A stretch of 49,704 bases of DNA, taken from contig JAEZSC010000016.1 of the NCBI GenBank assembly GCA_023422005.1, positions 1 to 49,704 on the forward strand. The letters run 5' to 3'. The notes under the pieces are model-generated. The model saw nothing but the letters and a program-made list of their open reading frames with translations, searched no databases and was not told where the DNA came from. The position numbers were made by a program, and so were the translations under genes. This DNA comes from Bacillota bacterium. Its GTDB lineage: Bacteria > Bacillota > Clostridia > Christensenellales > UMGS416. Positions 1 to 6,546 of the stretch are shown piece after piece. Positions within the stretch are counted from its first letter, which is position 1. Each line of letters begins with the position of its first letter.

Positions 1-16
1 CCGCGCCTAAATCCTT

Positions 17-178
17 CTACCAGTGGTGGCCAATCACACGCCTGGATGCATGGCGCAACGCGCCTTTCCCTTTGCGCATCAAGGCTCGAGCCGACCGCGG
101 CTCGTAATAGTTGAGCAGCATCATTGCACCGGCCGCGCCGATGATGCCTCCAATCATGGCTCCTTTAATATAACCCAT
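17..178 (-). CDS. small glycine-zipper-like membrane protein (53 aa)
   Basis: This short reading frame starts at ATG 178 and encodes 53 residues. The N-terminal half is a Gly/Ala/Met-rich hydrophobic stretch (about residues 5-23) that could span the membrane. The C-terminal half is strongly basic (RRVIGHHW end), giving a single-span protein with a positive tail, somewhat like the start of YtxH-type proteins. A strong ribosome binding site (AGGAGGG) lies 9-10 bases before the start, inside the end of the PRC-barrel gene, so the two are probably translationally coupled. They overlap by 14 bases. Function is unknown. Confidence 0.6.
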   Translation of the reverse strand: MGYIKGAMIGGIIGAAGAMMLLNYYEPRSARALMRKGKGALRHASRRVIGHHW

Positions 179-650
179 CGTCCCCCGCCCTCCTTTCCTC
201 GTTCGTGTCCATTAAAACCAGATGGTTTTCTCCTTGCCTTATGTTGCCCCTGTTACGGATTATCTTTCTGCCATTTTTTAGGTCGTCGCTGATGCTCTCG
301 GAAAGCTCCATGCCCAACACAGCGCCGGTCTTTTCGTCCAGCAGATAATTGCTGATAGATCCCAAATAGTCGCCGGCGGCGTTGTAGAGCTTGCCAGGAG
401 AGCTCTTCACGGCGGCAGGCTTTACGGCTTTGCCCTCGGCGCTGTTCACCATCACACCCCCCGCCCCAATGTCGGCGATGGCTTCCCATGGCAGAAAACG
501 GCAACGGCGCAGCAGGCTTAAGTCTTCATATACGATACCCTCGGCACGTGCGCTGCCCGCCCGGCAGCGCACGTTGCGCACATGGCCCAGCACCGCGCCG
601 GTATTTTTCTCGATGACGGGCAAATGGACCAGTTGGCTGTGCAGCAGCAT
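165..650 (-). CDS. PRC-barrel domain protein
   Basis: The 161-residue protein reads as two PRC-barrel-like repeats. The first (about 1-75) has the typical pattern of a conserved setting followed by 'GAVLGHVRNV' and 'WEAIADIG'. The second (about 86-140) contains 'YNAAGDYLGSISNYLLDEKTG'-like text. PRC-barrels occur in RNA-processing and photosynthetic proteins and in small Bacillota proteins such as the YlmC/YmxH group. The tail after residue 140 is charged. The start at 650 is supported by AGGGTGAT just upstream. The gene is followed by the overlapping small membrane-protein gene. Exact role is not known. Confidence 0.72.
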   Translation of the reverse strand: MLLHSQLVHLPVIEKNTGAVLGHVRNVRCRAGSARAEGIVYEDLSLLRRCRFLPWEAIADIGAGGVMVNSAEGKAVKPAAVKSSPGKLYNAAGDYLGSISNYLLDEKTGAVLGMELSESISDDLKNGRKIIRNRGNIRQGENHLVLMDTNEERRAGDDGLY

Positions 651-841
651 CGTTTTATCACCCTTTGATAGGTTTTCTCGCCGGGGTGCGAAATGTACGG
701 CTCATTTGCGGGAGAAAAAAATACCATTGATTGCGGCGGCAATGGATACAGTTATGCACTGGCATTGCCGCCGTTCAAAGGATACAGAATGGCCGGCATA
801 AGATTGTTGAAAGAATAAGACGAGAAAAACGTGAAAGTCTA

Positions 842-870
842 TTTACAAGGTCGGAATTGAATGCTATATT
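842..870 (+). promoter_or_regulatory. promoter of the Fe-S cluster operon
   Basis: A -35 TTTACA and a -10 TATATT are separated by exactly 17 bases, and the -10 has an upstream TGC (extended -10). The predicted transcript starts about 35 bases before the Rrf2 gene. The 8-base word GGAATTGA occurs twice, at 853-860 in the spacer and at 890-897 between the promoter and the gene. It may be part of a regulator site, but it is not a recognisable IscR operator. Confidence 0.65.
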
Positions 871-909
871 ATATCCGATGAAACTACTTGGAATTGAGAG
901 GGGACGACG

Positions 910-1341
910 ATGAAGCTTTCAACGCGCAGCAAATACGGCATGAACGCCATGTTCGAGCTGGCCCTGCGCCATGGCGGCGGACCGGCGTCCATCAAAGACA
1001 TTTCTGAAGCGCAGAGCATTCCAGAAGCCTACCTGGAGCAGCTCTTCATACCGCTGAAGAAGGCCGGCCTTATCGTGAGCATACGTGGTGCTCAGGGGGG
1101 GTATACATTGGCCAAGAGCCCTGCGGATATCTCCATCGGCACGGTCATTCGCACGCTGGAAGGCTCGCTGTTCCCGGTGGAATGCTTGGAGGATGAGGGC
1201 AGCTGCTGTGAGCGGGGCAGCACCTGCGCCGGCAGGATCATCTGGGAGAAGCTCTATTCCAGCATCACCAATGTGATTGACAGGCTGACTTTGCAGGACA
1301 TCCTAATGGAATATGATTCACGGATCAAGGGGGACAAATGA
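910..1341 (+). CDS. Rrf2-family transcriptional regulator (IscR-like)
   Basis: This 143-residue protein has the Rrf2 winged-helix start (KLSTRSKYG) and the recognition region ending in 'IRGAQGGYTLAKSP', the family's hallmark wing. Cysteines at 92, 99, 100 and 106 lie where IscR carries its three cluster ligands (92, 98 and 104 in E. coli), so it probably binds a [2Fe-2S] cluster and senses Fe-S status. It is the first gene of an operon with a cysteine desulfurase, overlapping it by 4 bases (ATGA), and probably represses its own operon. A CymR-type role in cysteine control is possible, but the cysteines favour an IscR type. Confidence 0.88.
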   Translation: MKLSTRSKYGMNAMFELALRHGGGPASIKDISEAQSIPEAYLEQLFIPLKKAGLIVSIRGAQGGYTLAKSPADISIGTVIRTLEGSLFPVECLEDEGSCCERGSTCAGRIIWEKLYSSITNVIDRLTLQDILMEYDSRIKGDK

Positions 1342-2501
1342 CGATGGACGCCAAACGGATTTATCTGGACAACGCTGCCACGACCTCGGTGCGTCCCGAA
1401 GTGCTGGCGGATATGCTGCCGTGGTTTACTGAGGACTTTGGCAACGCCTCCAGCGTGCACAGCTTCGGCCGCAAGTCACAGCGCGCCGTGGACGCGGCCC
1501 GCGACAGCATCGCCAAATCGATTGGCGCCAATGCCAACGAGATCTATTTCACCTCCGGCGGCACCGAGGCGGACAACTGGGCCATCAAGGGCTATGCCCT
1601 CAAGCACGCCGACAAAGGCAAGCACATCATCACCAGCTCCATCGAGCACCATGCCGTCCTGCATACGTTCGACGTGCTCAAGAAGAAGGGATTCGAAGTG
1701 ACGCTGCTGCCGGTGGACAGCCAGGGTATCGTGGATCCGGAATCCCTTAGGGCTGCGCTGCGTCCGGACACGACGTTGGTAAGCGTGATGATGGCCAACA
1801 ACGAAATTGGCACGATACAGCCCATTGCCGAGCTAGCCCGCATCGCAAAGGCCGCCTGCGCGGCTTTTCACACCGATGCGGTGCAGGCCATGGGGCACAT
1901 CCCCGTCAACGTGAAGGACTTGGGCGTGGACATGCTGACGTTCTCCGCCCACAAGTTCCATGGGCCCAAGGGCATCGGCGCTCTGTACATCCGCCGGGGT
2001 GTGAGCCTGACCAACCTGATAGATGGCGGCGCCCACGAACGGGGCCGGCGCGCAGGCACCTCCAACCACCCCGGCATCATCGGCATGGCAAAGGCGCTGG
2101 AGCTGGCCGTAGCCGAGCTGCCCGAGGTCACGCCCCGCATCGAGGCGCTGCGTGACCGGCTGATCAAGGGTGTGCTGCAGATTCCCAACGCGCGGCTCAA
2201 CGGCCACCCTTCCCTGCGTCTGCCCGGCAACGCCAACTTCAGCTTCTCGGCCATGGAGGGCGAGGCGCTGGTGCTCAGCCTGGACCTGGCCGGCATTGCC
2301 GCAAGCTCCGGCTCGGCTTGCTCCAGCGGCTCTCTGGAGCCCAGCCATGTGCTCATGGCGCTGGGCATTCCCATCGGCGCGGCCCATTCGTCGCTGCGGC
2401 TGACGCTGGACCGCGACAACACCGAAGAGGAAATCGACTACACCATAGATAAAACGGCGGAGATTATCGCACGGCTGCGCGCCATGTCCCCGCTGGCATA
2501 A
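1338..2501 (+). CDS. iscS: cysteine desulfurase (IscS/NifS class)
   Basis: This 387-residue fold-type I PLP enzyme takes sulfur from cysteine and leaves a persulfide for Fe-S cluster assembly. The N-terminus 'YLDNAATTSVRPEV' is diagnostic. The PLP lysine is K206 in 'SAHKFHGPKG', and the persulfide cysteine is C328 in 'SSGSACSSGSLEPSH', on the long loop typical of group I enzymes. The start at 1338 overlaps the regulator's stop; an ATG two codons later is also possible. The IscU scaffold follows 30 bases downstream. A NifS name would fit equally well, because the Clostridial group is not cleanly divided. Confidence 0.95.
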   Translation: MTMDAKRIYLDNAATTSVRPEVLADMLPWFTEDFGNASSVHSFGRKSQRAVDAARDSIAKSIGANANEIYFTSGGTEADNWAIKGYALKHADKGKHIITSSIEHHAVLHTFDVLKKKGFEVTLLPVDSQGIVDPESLRAALRPDTTLVSVMMANNEIGTIQPIAELARIAKAACAAFHTDAVQAMGHIPVNVKDLGVDMLTFSAHKFHGPKGIGALYIRRGVSLTNLIDGGAHERGRRAGTSNHPGIIGMAKALELAVAELPEVTPRIEALRDRLIKGVLQIPNARLNGHPSLRLPGNANFSFSAMEGEALVLSLDLAGIAASSGSACSSGSLEPSHVLMALGIPIGAAHSSLRLTLDRDNTEEEIDYTIDKTAEIIARLRAMSPLA

Positions 2502-2531
2502 GCTGCACCGCATAAAGAAGGAGAGAGAACC

Positions 2532-2915
2532 ATGTACAATGACAAAGTGATCGAACACTTTTCCAATCCCCGTAACGTGGGCGAGATCGAGAATGCCGAC
2601 GGCGTGGGTCTGGTTGGCAGCGAGGCCTGCGGCGACATCATGAAGTTGTTCGTCAAGGTGGAGAACGGCGTCATCGTGGACGCCAAGTTCAAAACCTTCG
2701 GCTGCGGCGCGGCCATCGCGTCCTCCAGCGTGGCCACTGAGATGATCAAGGGCAAGACCGTGGAAGAGGCGCTGAAGCTGACCAACAAGCAGGTCATCGA
2801 AGAGCTGGGCGGGCTGCCGCCGGTCAAAATTCACTGCAGCGTGCTGGCCGAGGAGGCCATCCATCAGGCGCTGCTGGACTACCAGAAAAAGCACGAAGAA
2901 TCCAAACCGGCATAA
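2532..2915 (+). CDS. iscU: Fe-S cluster assembly scaffold IscU/NifU N-terminal type
   Basis: This 127-residue single-domain scaffold receives sulfur from the neighbouring desulfurase and builds transient Fe-S clusters. The three cluster-ligand cysteines are visible: C33 (in 'EACGDIMKLF'), C58 ('FKTFGCGAAIASSS') and C102 ('PVKIHCSVLAEEAI'), with the conserved Asp after the first. The usual LPPVK motif that binds HscA is present. However, no hscA, hscB, iscA or ferredoxin gene follows, because a strong terminator ends the operon. A good ribosome site (AAGGAGAGAG) precedes the start. Confidence 0.95.
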   Translation: MYNDKVIEHFSNPRNVGEIENADGVGLVGSEACGDIMKLFVKVENGVIVDAKFKTFGCGAAIASSSVATEMIKGKTVEEALKLTNKQVIEELGGLPPVKIHCSVLAEEAIHQALLDYQKKHEESKPA

Positions 2916-2928
2916 ATCAAACCGACAG

Positions 2929-2961
2929 AAAAGCCGGGCATCCAAACGATGCCCGGCTTTT
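2929..2961. terminator. bidirectional intrinsic terminator after iscU
   Basis: A 13-base perfect inverted repeat with a 7-base loop has a GC core flanked by four A and four T. It can terminate the Fe-S operon on the plus strand and the aminotransferase operon, which ends at 2972, on the minus strand. Confidence 0.88.
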
Positions 2962-2971
2962 GTTCGTTCCT

Positions 2972-4153
2972 CTACCCTGCCCTATGCCTTTCAACAAACT
3001 TCGCGATGCGCTCCAGCGCCGTACGCAGTTTCTCTACCGAATAAGCATAGCTGATGCGTACGAAGCCTTCGCCCGAGGGGCCGAAAGCCGTGCCCGGCAC
3101 AACGGCGACCTTTTCCTCCCGCAGCAGCGCGTTGCAGAAATCCTCACTGGTCATGCCGGTGGCGGCGATGGACGGGAAAGCATAAAAGGCGCCCTTGGGT
3201 TCAAAGCACGAAAGGCCCATCTCGTTGAGAGAGCTCACGACAAAGCGCCGGCGGCGGTTGTATTCCCGCTGCATCTTGCCCACCTCGGCAAAGCCGTCGG
3301 CCATGCCCGAGCGAAGGCCTTCCAGCGCCGCCGCCTGGGCCATGATGGGCGCGCACAGCATCGTGTACTGATGAATCTTGACCATGCCGGCCAGTGCCTG
3401 CGCCGGCCCGCAAAGATAGCCAAGCCGCCAGCCGGTCATCGCGAAACTCTTGGAGAAGCCGCTGATAACCAGTGTGCGCTCTGCCATGCCGTCCAGCTCG
3501 GCGATGGACACATGGCGTCCGTTATAGGTCAATTCCGCGTAAATTTCGTCGCTTAAGACCGCGATGTCCAGCCCTCGCAACACGGCAGCCAGCTCTTCCA
3601 GGTGGTGGCGCTCCATGATGCCGCCGGTGGGGTTGTTGGGGTAAGGCAGGATCACGGCTCGGGTGCGCGGGGTGACCTTGCTGAGCAGCGCCGCCGGCTC
3701 CACACGGAAATCCGCCTCAGCGCTGGTCGGGATGCCCACGGGCACGCCCAGCGCCAGCGACACGCACGGCGCATAGCTGACATAGCTGGGTTCAGGAATC
3801 AACACCTCGTCGCCGGGCTCCAGTATGGCGCGCAAGGCCAGGTCGATGCCCTCGCTGGCGCCTACGGTCACGAGGATCTCGTTTTTGGGGTTATAGCGCA
3901 GGCCGAAGCGCCCATGCATGTAGTCAGCGATGGCGGTTCGAAGCTCGATGGTGCCCCAGTTGGACGTGTAGTGGGTCGCGCCGCGCTCCACAGCGTAGAT
4001 GGCTGCCTCGCGGATGTTCCAGGGCGTGTCGAAATCCGGCTCGCCCACGCCCAGCGAGATGGCGCCCTCAATCTCCGTCACGATATCAAAGAACTTGCGA
4101 ATGCCCGATGGCGGCACCTGCTCCACAGTGTTGTTGACCCATCGTATGCTCAT
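2972..4153 (-). CDS. class I/II pyridoxal-phosphate aminotransferase (PatA/AspC-like)
   Basis: This 393-residue aminotransferase shows the full fold-type I set: 'GVGEPDFDTP' near the start, 'YPNNPTGG' at 171-178, 'DEIYAEL' at 202 and the PLP lysine K235 in 'SGFSKSFAMTGWRLG'. The family includes aspartate, aromatic and branched-chain amino acid aminotransferases, and the sequence alone does not fix the substrate. It is the second gene after an Lrp-type regulator, overlapping it by 4 bases (ATGA). The pair is therefore co-transcribed and the regulator probably senses a related amino acid. Likely cytoplasmic. Confidence 0.9.
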   Translation of the reverse strand: MSIRWVNNTVEQVPPSGIRKFFDIVTEIEGAISLGVGEPDFDTPWNIREAAIYAVERGATHYTSNWGTIELRTAIADYMHGRFGLRYNPKNEILVTVGASEGIDLALRAILEPGDEVLIPEPSYVSYAPCVSLALGVPVGIPTSAEADFRVEPAALLSKVTPRTRAVILPYPNNPTGGIMERHHLEELAAVLRGLDIAVLSDEIYAELTYNGRHVSIAELDGMAERTLVISGFSKSFAMTGWRLGYLCGPAQALAGMVKIHQYTMLCAPIMAQAAALEGLRSGMADGFAEVGKMQREYNRRRRFVVSSLNEMGLSCFEPKGAFYAFPSIAATGMTSEDFCNALLREEKVAVVPGTAFGPSGEGFVRISYAYSVEKLRTALERIAKFVERHRAG

Positions 4154-4641
4154 GGCGACACCGCCAGGCGTCCGTCGGGGCCGCTGTCTTCATCCAGCAT
4201 CACGCCGCGATCCTTGTATTTTTTGAGCACAAAATGCGTGGCGGTGCTGAGCACACCGTCGATGGTGCTGAGCTTTTCGGCCACGAAGAAGGCCACATTG
4301 CGCATGGTAGAGCCCTCGATGAGCACCATAAGGTCATAAGCGCCGGACATCAGATAAACCGAGGAAACCTCGGAAAAACCATAGATGCGCCGGGCAATTT
4401 CGTCAAAACCGCGATCGCGCTGCGGCGTCACGCGCACTTCGATGAGTGCCTGTACGGTTTCCACGCCCATTTTGTCCCAGTCGATCAGCGTGTGATAGGT
4501 CACGATGACGCGGTCGGCCTCCATCTCGGCGATGGCAACGGCTACGGCGGCCTCGTCTGCTCCGGTCATCACGGCCATATCGGCCACGGTAGCTCGGGCG
4601 TTATGAGCCAAAATTTCCAGCAGTTCCCTTTTCAGTTCCAT
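4150..4641 (-). CDS. Lrp/AsnC family transcriptional regulator
   Basis: The 163-residue protein begins with a short winged helix (about 1-60, 'LLEILAHNARATVADMA'). An effector-binding RAM domain follows (about 63-145), with 'ALIEVRVTPQRDRGFDEIA' and the ligand-site region 'VYLMSGAYDLMVLIEG'. These regulators form octamers and respond to amino acids. It sits upstream of, and overlaps, the aminotransferase gene, so it likely controls that gene and itself. The C-terminus (about 146-163) is a charged tail. Start chosen at 4641, with AAGGAGTGAT just upstream. Confidence 0.9.
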   Translation of the reverse strand: MELKRELLEILAHNARATVADMAVMTGADEAAVAVAIAEMEADRVIVTYHTLIDWDKMGVETVQALIEVRVTPQRDRGFDEIARRIYGFSEVSSVYLMSGAYDLMVLIEGSTMRNVAFFVAEKLSTIDGVLSTATHFVLKKYKDRGVMLDEDSGPDGRLAVSP

Positions 4642-4685
4642 CGCGAGATCACTCCTTTTCGGTTATTCGTACGGGTATTTCGCTC

Positions 4686-4714
4686 ATTATAGTGTCCAAC
4701 GTCTGGAAGTGCAA
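4686..4714 (-). promoter_or_regulatory. promoter of the Lrp-aminotransferase operon
   Basis: On the minus strand, -35 TTGCAC and -10 TATAAT have a 17-base spacer, about 45 bases before the Lrp-type gene. Confidence 0.68.
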
Positions 4715-4804
4715 GCAAGACTTTCTCCCGATACATAAGTCCCGCCATCGCGACCATACTAGGAAAGGACGCGATCAAAAGCAATACCAAGTGTAAAGGG
4801 GTGA

Positions 4805-5074
4805 ATGAACTTGTCGTGGATTGCATGGATCGTTATTGGAGCGCTGGCCGGGTGGATCGCCAGCATGATTATGGGCAAAAACTCTGAAATGGGCGCCTTT
4901 GCCAACATCATCATAGGTATTATTGGAGCATTCGTCGGCGGATTTGTACTGAATATGCTCGTAGGCGTAGGCTTTACAGGCTTCAACTTCTGGAGCCTGA
5001 TCGTCGCGACCTTGGGCGCGGTTATCCTGTTATGGATCATCCGTTTGATCAAGCGCCCCAGGGCACAGCATTGA
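4805..5074 (+). CDS. GlsB/YeaQ/YmgE family stress-response membrane protein
   Basis: This 89-residue hydrophobic protein has three predicted membrane segments (about 4-22, 31-50 and 57-78). It shows the family pattern 'IVIGALAGWIASMIMG' followed by 'NIIIGIIGAFVGGFVL'. The group is often labelled transglycosylase-associated and responds to general stress; its biochemical role is unknown. The start is supported by AAAGGGGTG directly upstream. It stands alone, facing away from the Lrp operon, and ends at a terminator. Confidence 0.88.
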   Translation: MNLSWIAWIVIGALAGWIASMIMGKNSEMGAFANIIIGIIGAFVGGFVLNMLVGVGFTGFNFWSLIVATLGAVILLWIIRLIKRPRAQH

Positions 5075-5094
5075 TTTAAAACTTCATATTGAAA

Positions 5095-5124
5095 AGCAGC
5101 CGTCGGTTTGAACCGGCGGCTGCT
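5095..5124. terminator. intrinsic terminator between the GlsB-like gene and manA
   Basis: A 14-base stem with one G-T pair and a 2-base centre separates two convergent genes (5074 and 5137). The T-tract is short on the plus side (CTTGATTT). A run of A on the left side gives TTTT in the minus direction, so it could serve both genes. Confidence 0.7.
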
Positions 5125-5136
5125 CTTGATTTGTGA

Positions 5137-6141
5137 TCAACAGAACAACATCTCACCCACCGCGTGGTCCAGCGCGGCCAGCGGGTGCTCCGGCGGCACG
5201 TGGGATTTGAGCACAGTGAGCTGCCCCGAGAGCGTCAGTGCGCCGGCAGCGGCGGGGTTCACGAAGGAGTCGCCCAGCTTGACCTCAAAGCACTTCTTCC
5301 CTGCCCGTTTCACAGCACCGCTTCCGGCGATCACCGTGTAGGCCGCGAAGCTGCGCGGCCACGCGTCGGTCAGCTCTCCGTGCACATCCAAGCGCTCCAG
5401 CGTGTATTGAGGGTTGTGAATGTAGACGGTGCGCACGCCGCCGGGCTCGGTTACGGCGCGGCCGGCCACTGCGCCGCTGCCGGGCTTGGGCTCTATCACG
5501 CGCAGCGCTGCTTCGATGTGCAGCTCCCGGGGCTTGCCTGTGGCGGCATCCACGCGATCCCAGTCATACAGGCGATAGGTCGTGTCGGAATTCTGCTGCA
5601 CCTCATAAACGACCACACCGGCGGTCAGCGCGTGCACCATGCCCGCGGGGATGTCCAGCACGTCGCCGGGATGCACATTAAGCCAGCGCAGATGCTCGGT
5701 CATGCGACCTTCGGACAAGGCCTGGGCGAACTGCTCGCGGCTGCAGCCGATGTCATAAATGATCTGCGCGCCGGGCTCGCAGGCCAACACAACCCAGGCT
5801 TCGGCCTTGCCGGCCTCGCCGGCACGGCAGTTGCTGTCGCTGGGGTGCACCTGCACGCTCAAATGTGTTTTTGCGCCCAGGAGTTTTATGAGCAGCGGAA
5901 AACGCTCCGTTGGGGTTTCACCGTAAAAATCCTGACCAACTGTATATTGACCAAAAGGCATGCCGTCGGCCGGTCCTCCGTCAATGATGCTCTGGCCCCG
6001 CGGATGAGCGCTGACTTCCCAACTCTCGCCGGTGTCGTCGGCGGGGATATCCTTGCCCAAGCAGTCGCGCAGCAGCGTGCCGCCCCAGATGTAAGAGAAA
6101 TATGCCGGTTTAAGCTTGACCGGCTGATCATAAAGGCCCAT
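5137..6141 (-). CDS. manA: mannose-6-phosphate isomerase, class I
   Basis: This zinc enzyme interconverts mannose-6-phosphate and fructose-6-phosphate. The 334-residue cupin protein shows the metal ligands in 'LSVQVHPSD' (Gln and His), 'KAEAWVVL' (Glu) and 'AGMVHALT' (His), plus 'PLLIKLLGAKTHLSVQ' before them. The start was set at ATG 6141 because GGAGG lies 5 bases before it. A GTG 12 bases upstream is in frame but has no ribosome site. The short bacterial type (about 315-340 aa) matches. It could feed GDP-mannose synthesis together with the nucleotidyltransferase fusion elsewhere in the window. Confidence 0.92.
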   Translation of the reverse strand: MGLYDQPVKLKPAYFSYIWGGTLLRDCLGKDIPADDTGESWEVSAHPRGQSIIDGGPADGMPFGQYTVGQDFYGETPTERFPLLIKLLGAKTHLSVQVHPSDSNCRAGEAGKAEAWVVLACEPGAQIIYDIGCSREQFAQALSEGRMTEHLRWLNVHPGDVLDIPAGMVHALTAGVVVYEVQQNSDTTYRLYDWDRVDAATGKPRELHIEAALRVIEPKPGSGAVAGRAVTEPGGVRTVYIHNPQYTLERLDVHGELTDAWPRSFAAYTVIAGSGAVKRAGKKCFEVKLGDSFVNPAAAGALTLSGQLTVLKSHVPPEHPLAALDHAVGEMLFC

Positions 6142-6237
6142 GTCTGCCTCCACTTCAATTCTTTCGCACTATGATAGCACAAAAATGCACCGCGTCCCAT
6201 CAACAAACGCACCAGCTTTAAAAAGGCCCATATGTGA

Positions 6238-6402
6238 GGAATATCAAGAAGCCGACCGACGGTTTATCCGGCGGGAGGAAACAGATAACGGGTGAGAGGA
6301 CGTTCAAAAACCGCCAACAGGCGAAAAAGCCTCTGGGTCTATATGGAACAAGTATGAGTTTAAAATTAAGATATCGCCCGGCGACATGTGCGGCGGGCGA
6401 TA
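6238..6402 (+). ncRNA. candidate structured RNA in a gene-free stretch
   Basis: The 405 bases between manA and the MFS gene hold no credible gene. From 6238 the plus strand is purine-rich with several pairing elements: an imperfect hairpin around 6258-6274, GGCGG near 6270 able to pair with CCGCC at 6311-6315, an AGGC/GCCT hairpin near 6319-6332, and ATATC (6241-6245) able to pair with GATAT (6370-6374). It closes with a 9-base perfect stem at 6372-6380/6394-6402. The mix of helices and A- or G-rich loops resembles Bacillota structured RNAs such as the raiA motif, but I could not test this. Confidence 0.4.
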
Positions 6403-6407
6403 GACAG

Positions 6408-6459
6408 CATCTGTGACAAGTCGTCTAAATCACAGATGACGCCGCAGCGTCATCTGTGA
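6408..6459 (+). repeat. triple inverted element with two competing hairpins
   Basis: CATCTGTGA at 6408-6416 can pair with TCACAGATG at 6430-6438 (9 bases). The same middle strand, extended to 13 bases (6430-6442), pairs perfectly with 6447-6459 around a CGCA loop. The two hairpins exclude each other. No T-tract follows, so this is not an ordinary terminator. Confidence 0.6.
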
Positions 6460-6472
6460 AAGGTAAAGAATA

Positions 6473-6523
6473 TTTGAACGTTTTCAAAGGCCAGTTGACA
6501 GGCCATCGGCGATGAAATACCAT
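6473..6523 (+). promoter_or_regulatory. promoter and possible operator of the MFS gene
   Basis: A consensus -35 TTGACA (6495-6500) is followed by a 17-base spacer and a weaker -10 TACCAT (6518-6523). Directly upstream is the inverted repeat TTTGAA-cgtt-TTCAAA (6473-6488), placed like an operator. The short leader contains GGAGG-aat-CCTCC just before the start codon, which could hide the ribosome site. Confidence 0.5.
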
Positions 6524-6546
6524 GAGGAGGAATCCTCCCAGAGGGA

